A DNA stretch of 64,000 nt from UBA932 sp031548545 (GTDB lineage: Bacteria; Bacteroidota; Bacteroidia; Bacteroidales; UBA932): NCBI GenBank assembly GCA_031548545.1, contig JAVBQY010000018.1:12827-76826 (forward strand), in the 5' to 3' direction. The notes below the pieces were generated by a model that made no database searches, was not told where the DNA came from, and saw only the letters and a program-made list of their open reading frames with translations. The translations under genes were made by a program, and so were the position numbers. Positions 62,656-64,000 of this stretch are shown piece after piece; positions within the stretch are counted from its first letter, which is position 1; each line of letters starts with the position of its first letter.

Positions 62656-62890
62656 CATAAAAGCGTTCTTTACTTCTCCCCTTTTTGTGCCTCACGGCAC
62701 ATTGGCGTTGGCTTTATTTACTCTTAAAAGAAAATTACGACCTTTCATTGAGTAGAGGATTTAAAGGCAGCGCCCACTCCTTTTTTATGCTTCTTTGGAA
62801 GTAGGATTATCCTTACAATCATAGATCGTCAAAAATGGCGTGGGCCTGATTTAATCGTACTCAATAGGTCTCGTAATACCTCTTTTAACG
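62656..62890 (+). ncRNA. ssrS: Candidate 6S-like RNA (long interrupted hairpin)
   Basis: The region after the consensus promoter has no coding frame but folds into one long rod. Pairs seen by eye: 62724-62731 with 62881-62888 (8 bp), 62734-62740 with 62871-62877 (7 bp), 62741-62743 with 62866-62868, 62747-62754 with 62858-62865 (8 bp, ATTGAGTA with TACTCAAT), and 62772-62777 with 62840-62845 (GCCCAC with GTGGGC). Between the last two stems is a large open bubble (about 62755-62771 and 62846-62857), and small hairpins cap the rod. A long stem with a central bubble is the hallmark of 6S RNA, which mimics an open promoter to hold RNA polymerase. Bacteroidales have such an RNA. A GTGCC-TCAC-GGCAC hairpin (62687-62700) lies in the 5' part. 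The ends are approximate. Confidence 0.55.
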
Positions 62891-62953
62891 GATAAATCAT
62901 ATAATAGGACCACGCTACAAATACCATTTAAATTTCAACCATTTAAAGAGTAA

Positions 62954-63360
62954 ATGTTATTGCTGCAAAATTATTTTGCGGCAGGGGTTTTTATTGGCTG
63001 TTGCTTAAGGAGCTGCGCTCACCTACACTTCTTGTTACTGTTGTTATGTGCCGCGGGGCGATCGCGGGATGCCGCGGGGCGGCTCCTTATTTTTACTATG
63101 TACTTTTGGCTTGACCCAAAAGTACCAACCGGAGCGCAGCGGAGCTCACGAACACCTTAAAAAAATAAAAAAGGTGTGAGTAAAAAGTCAAGTCTGACGC
63201 CAGCCCGGCTAAAAATCGGTCATTACGGCATTTGCCTCATTCCCGATTTTCTTCACGCCGGCTGACGTAGGACGGTCCTGGCTGCAAAGGGATACAAGGT
63301 ATGTTATCTCTACTTCGGTTTTCTTCACGTCGGTTCCCGTAGGCCGGTCCCGGCTGCAAA
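62954..63360. repeat. GC-rich dispersed-type repeat with internal direct and inverted repeats
   Basis: A non-coding stretch unlike its surroundings. It holds a 10-bp inverted repeat GTACTTTTGG-CTTGAC-CCAAAAGTAC (63100-63125), an ACACCTT/AAGGTGT inverted repeat (about 63149-63176), and two 45-base direct copies (63244-63288 and 63316-63360) that agree at 38 positions, both ending GGCTGCAAA. The TTTTGG-CTTGAC-CCAAAA core and the GACGCCAGCCCGGCTAAAAA stretch are, to my knowledge, common in intergenic repeats of many Bacteroidetes genomes. No transposase is present. Confidence 0.65.
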
Positions 63361-63375
63361 ATGCTTTTTGTTTTT

Positions 63376-63446
63376 CTCTTAATCACTTAGTCTCTCAGTC
63401 CCTTAGATCCTCGCTTTCTTAGTCAGTTAGTCTCTTAATCACTTTT
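63376..63446. repeat. CTTAGTCTCTTAATC short tandem repeat
   Basis: Diverged tandem copies of a unit like CTTAGTCTCTTAATCA run up to the start codon of the last gene. It is the same family as the repeat at 17843-17877. Its position just ahead of a start codon could affect expression of the gene that follows. Confidence 0.7.
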
Positions 63447-63451
63447 AATAT

Positions 63452-64000
63452 ATGAAGAAGATTTGTTTATTACTTAGTTGCTTGTTTGTTGTGTTGATCT
63501 TGTTGTCCGGGCCGCTGGTGGGGCCGCTTTCCGCGCAGCCGGTGACGGTGGGTCAACTGACCGCTTATGGGGATAATACCTTGAGTTTCGATATCGCCTG
63601 GGGGCCGGACGGTGGGCGGGTGACGCCCTGGTCGGACTCGGTGTGGGTGCTGATAGATTATAAGGATCCAGCCAGTGGGGAGCTCAGGCGGCTGCCGATT
63701 AGCGGGGCTACCGTGACCGCCGGGCAGGCGAGCTGGCCGGGCGCCCGGGCGCGGTTGGTGGCCGGCAATACCGCCGGGTTCTTTGTAGACGGGCAGGCCC
63801 GTGCGGTGGACAGGGCCGCTACGCTGACTGTGCGGGTAACGCCACAGGCAGGAGTGACGATTAGTAAGCCCTGTGTCTATGCACTGGATTATCCGCCCCT
63901 GGCTACCTATGGCGTGGCAGGCAGTTTTAATACCGTAGCGTTGGTGGGTACCGCGCCTTTTTGCGGCATCATAGTCAACAGTGCGGGCGGGACAATGACC
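63452..64000 (+). CDS. Secreted protein, N-terminal fragment, GC-rich codon use
   Basis: An open frame of 183 codons that continues past the window. It starts MKKICLLLSCLFVVLILLSG, a signal peptide with cleavage near LSAQ, then QPVTVGQLTAYGDNTLSFDI and SVWVLIDYKDPASGELRR, a beta-rich extracellular-looking sequence with no motif I recognise. Codon use is strongly G/C-ending (GGG, GCG, CGG, GTG), unlike most of the window. It may be the start of a large surface protein, but the T9SS sorting domain, if any, lies outside. Confidence 0.75.
   Translation, partial: MKKICLLLSCLFVVLILLSGPLVGPLSAQPVTVGQLTAYGDNTLSFDIAWGPDGGRVTPWSDSVWVLIDYKDPASGELRRLPISGATVTAGQASWPGARARLVAGNTAGFFVDGQARAVDRAATLTVRVTPQAGVTISKPCVYALDYPPLATYGVAGSFNTVALVGTAPFCGIIVNSAGGTMT

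Noticed and set aside
62720..62890. Possible tmRNA, RNase P RNA or riboswitch instead of 6S RNA
   Set aside because: No tRNA-like ends, no GAGGAAAGTCC-type RNase P core, and no downstream gene close enough for a riboswitch. The single long interrupted hairpin fits 6S best.
62954..63160. 68-residue open frame with a hydrophobic start
   Set aside because: It lies inside a GC-rich repeat with inverted repeats (the WLDPKVPTG part is the CTTGACCCAAAAGTAC hairpin), so the frame is probably accidental.
63244..63360. Possible CRISPR from the two 45-base direct copies
   Set aside because: Only two diverged copies, no regular spacer series and no cas genes.

Overview
The window reads as chromosomal DNA from an anaerobic or microaerophilic Bacteroidota member, most likely order Bacteroidales. 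The support is: SusC/SusD (RagA/RagB-like) pairs, a PorV-type type IX secretion (T9SS) protein, a T9SS C-terminal sorting domain, BACON-domain lipoproteins, the DUF5683-parB-parA neighbourhood, a methylmalonyl-CoA mutase pair, absence of obvious Shine-Dalgarno sequences, and repeated TAnnTTTG-type -7 promoter elements ahead of gene starts. I cannot name the genus from sequence reading alone. No rRNA, tRNA, CRISPR array, transposase or phage gene was found.

Layout. 1-2.1 kb: start of lysS and two glycosyltransferases (minus strand). 2.2-9.1 kb: recJ, aroK and the topoisomerase IV genes parC and parE. 9.2-16.9 kb: a compact minus-strand operon with an orphan SdhC-like cytochrome b, a TonB-dependent receptor, a PAT-type MFS permease, a protoporphyrinogen-oxidase-like flavoprotein, a DUF4491 membrane protein, a two-component system and a small membrane protein. 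It looks like a regulated iron, siderophore or tetrapyrrole handling module. 17-18.6 kb: acyl-ACP thioesterase and plsC. 18.9-36.6 kb: a seven-gene plus-strand operon with a propeller-like secreted protein, a PorV homologue, a 2430-residue T9SS-sorted subtilisin-type protease, a SusC/SusD pair, and two lipoproteins, the second with BACON domains. It ends in a strong terminator and is best read as a surface proteolysis and peptide-uptake locus.

36.7-46.9 kb: housekeeping genes (PAP2 phosphatase, obgE, adk, hpt, purE), an outer-membrane barrel plus a helix-hairpin-helix barrel protein, mltD, a DUF5683 protein, parB and parA. 47-49 kb: a sodium-pump decarboxylase beta subunit with two small unknown membrane proteins. 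49.1-57.7 kb: a lipid kinase, priA, prs, engB, xseA/xseB, apbE and gpsA. 57.9-62.5 kb: mutB/mutA of the succinate-propionate route and a Spy-like periplasmic protein. 62.6-63.45 kb: non-coding DNA holding a promoter-driven long-hairpin RNA that resembles 6S RNA, then a GC-rich dispersed repeat. A GC-rich secreted-protein gene runs off the right end.

The two most interesting units are the 9.2-16.9 kb redox/uptake operon and the 18.9-36.6 kb operon that couples a T9SS shuttle homologue, its apparent protease cargo and a RagAB-like importer. Short tandem repeats (GTGAATA-type and CTTAGTCTCTTAATC-type) sit at several gene ends.
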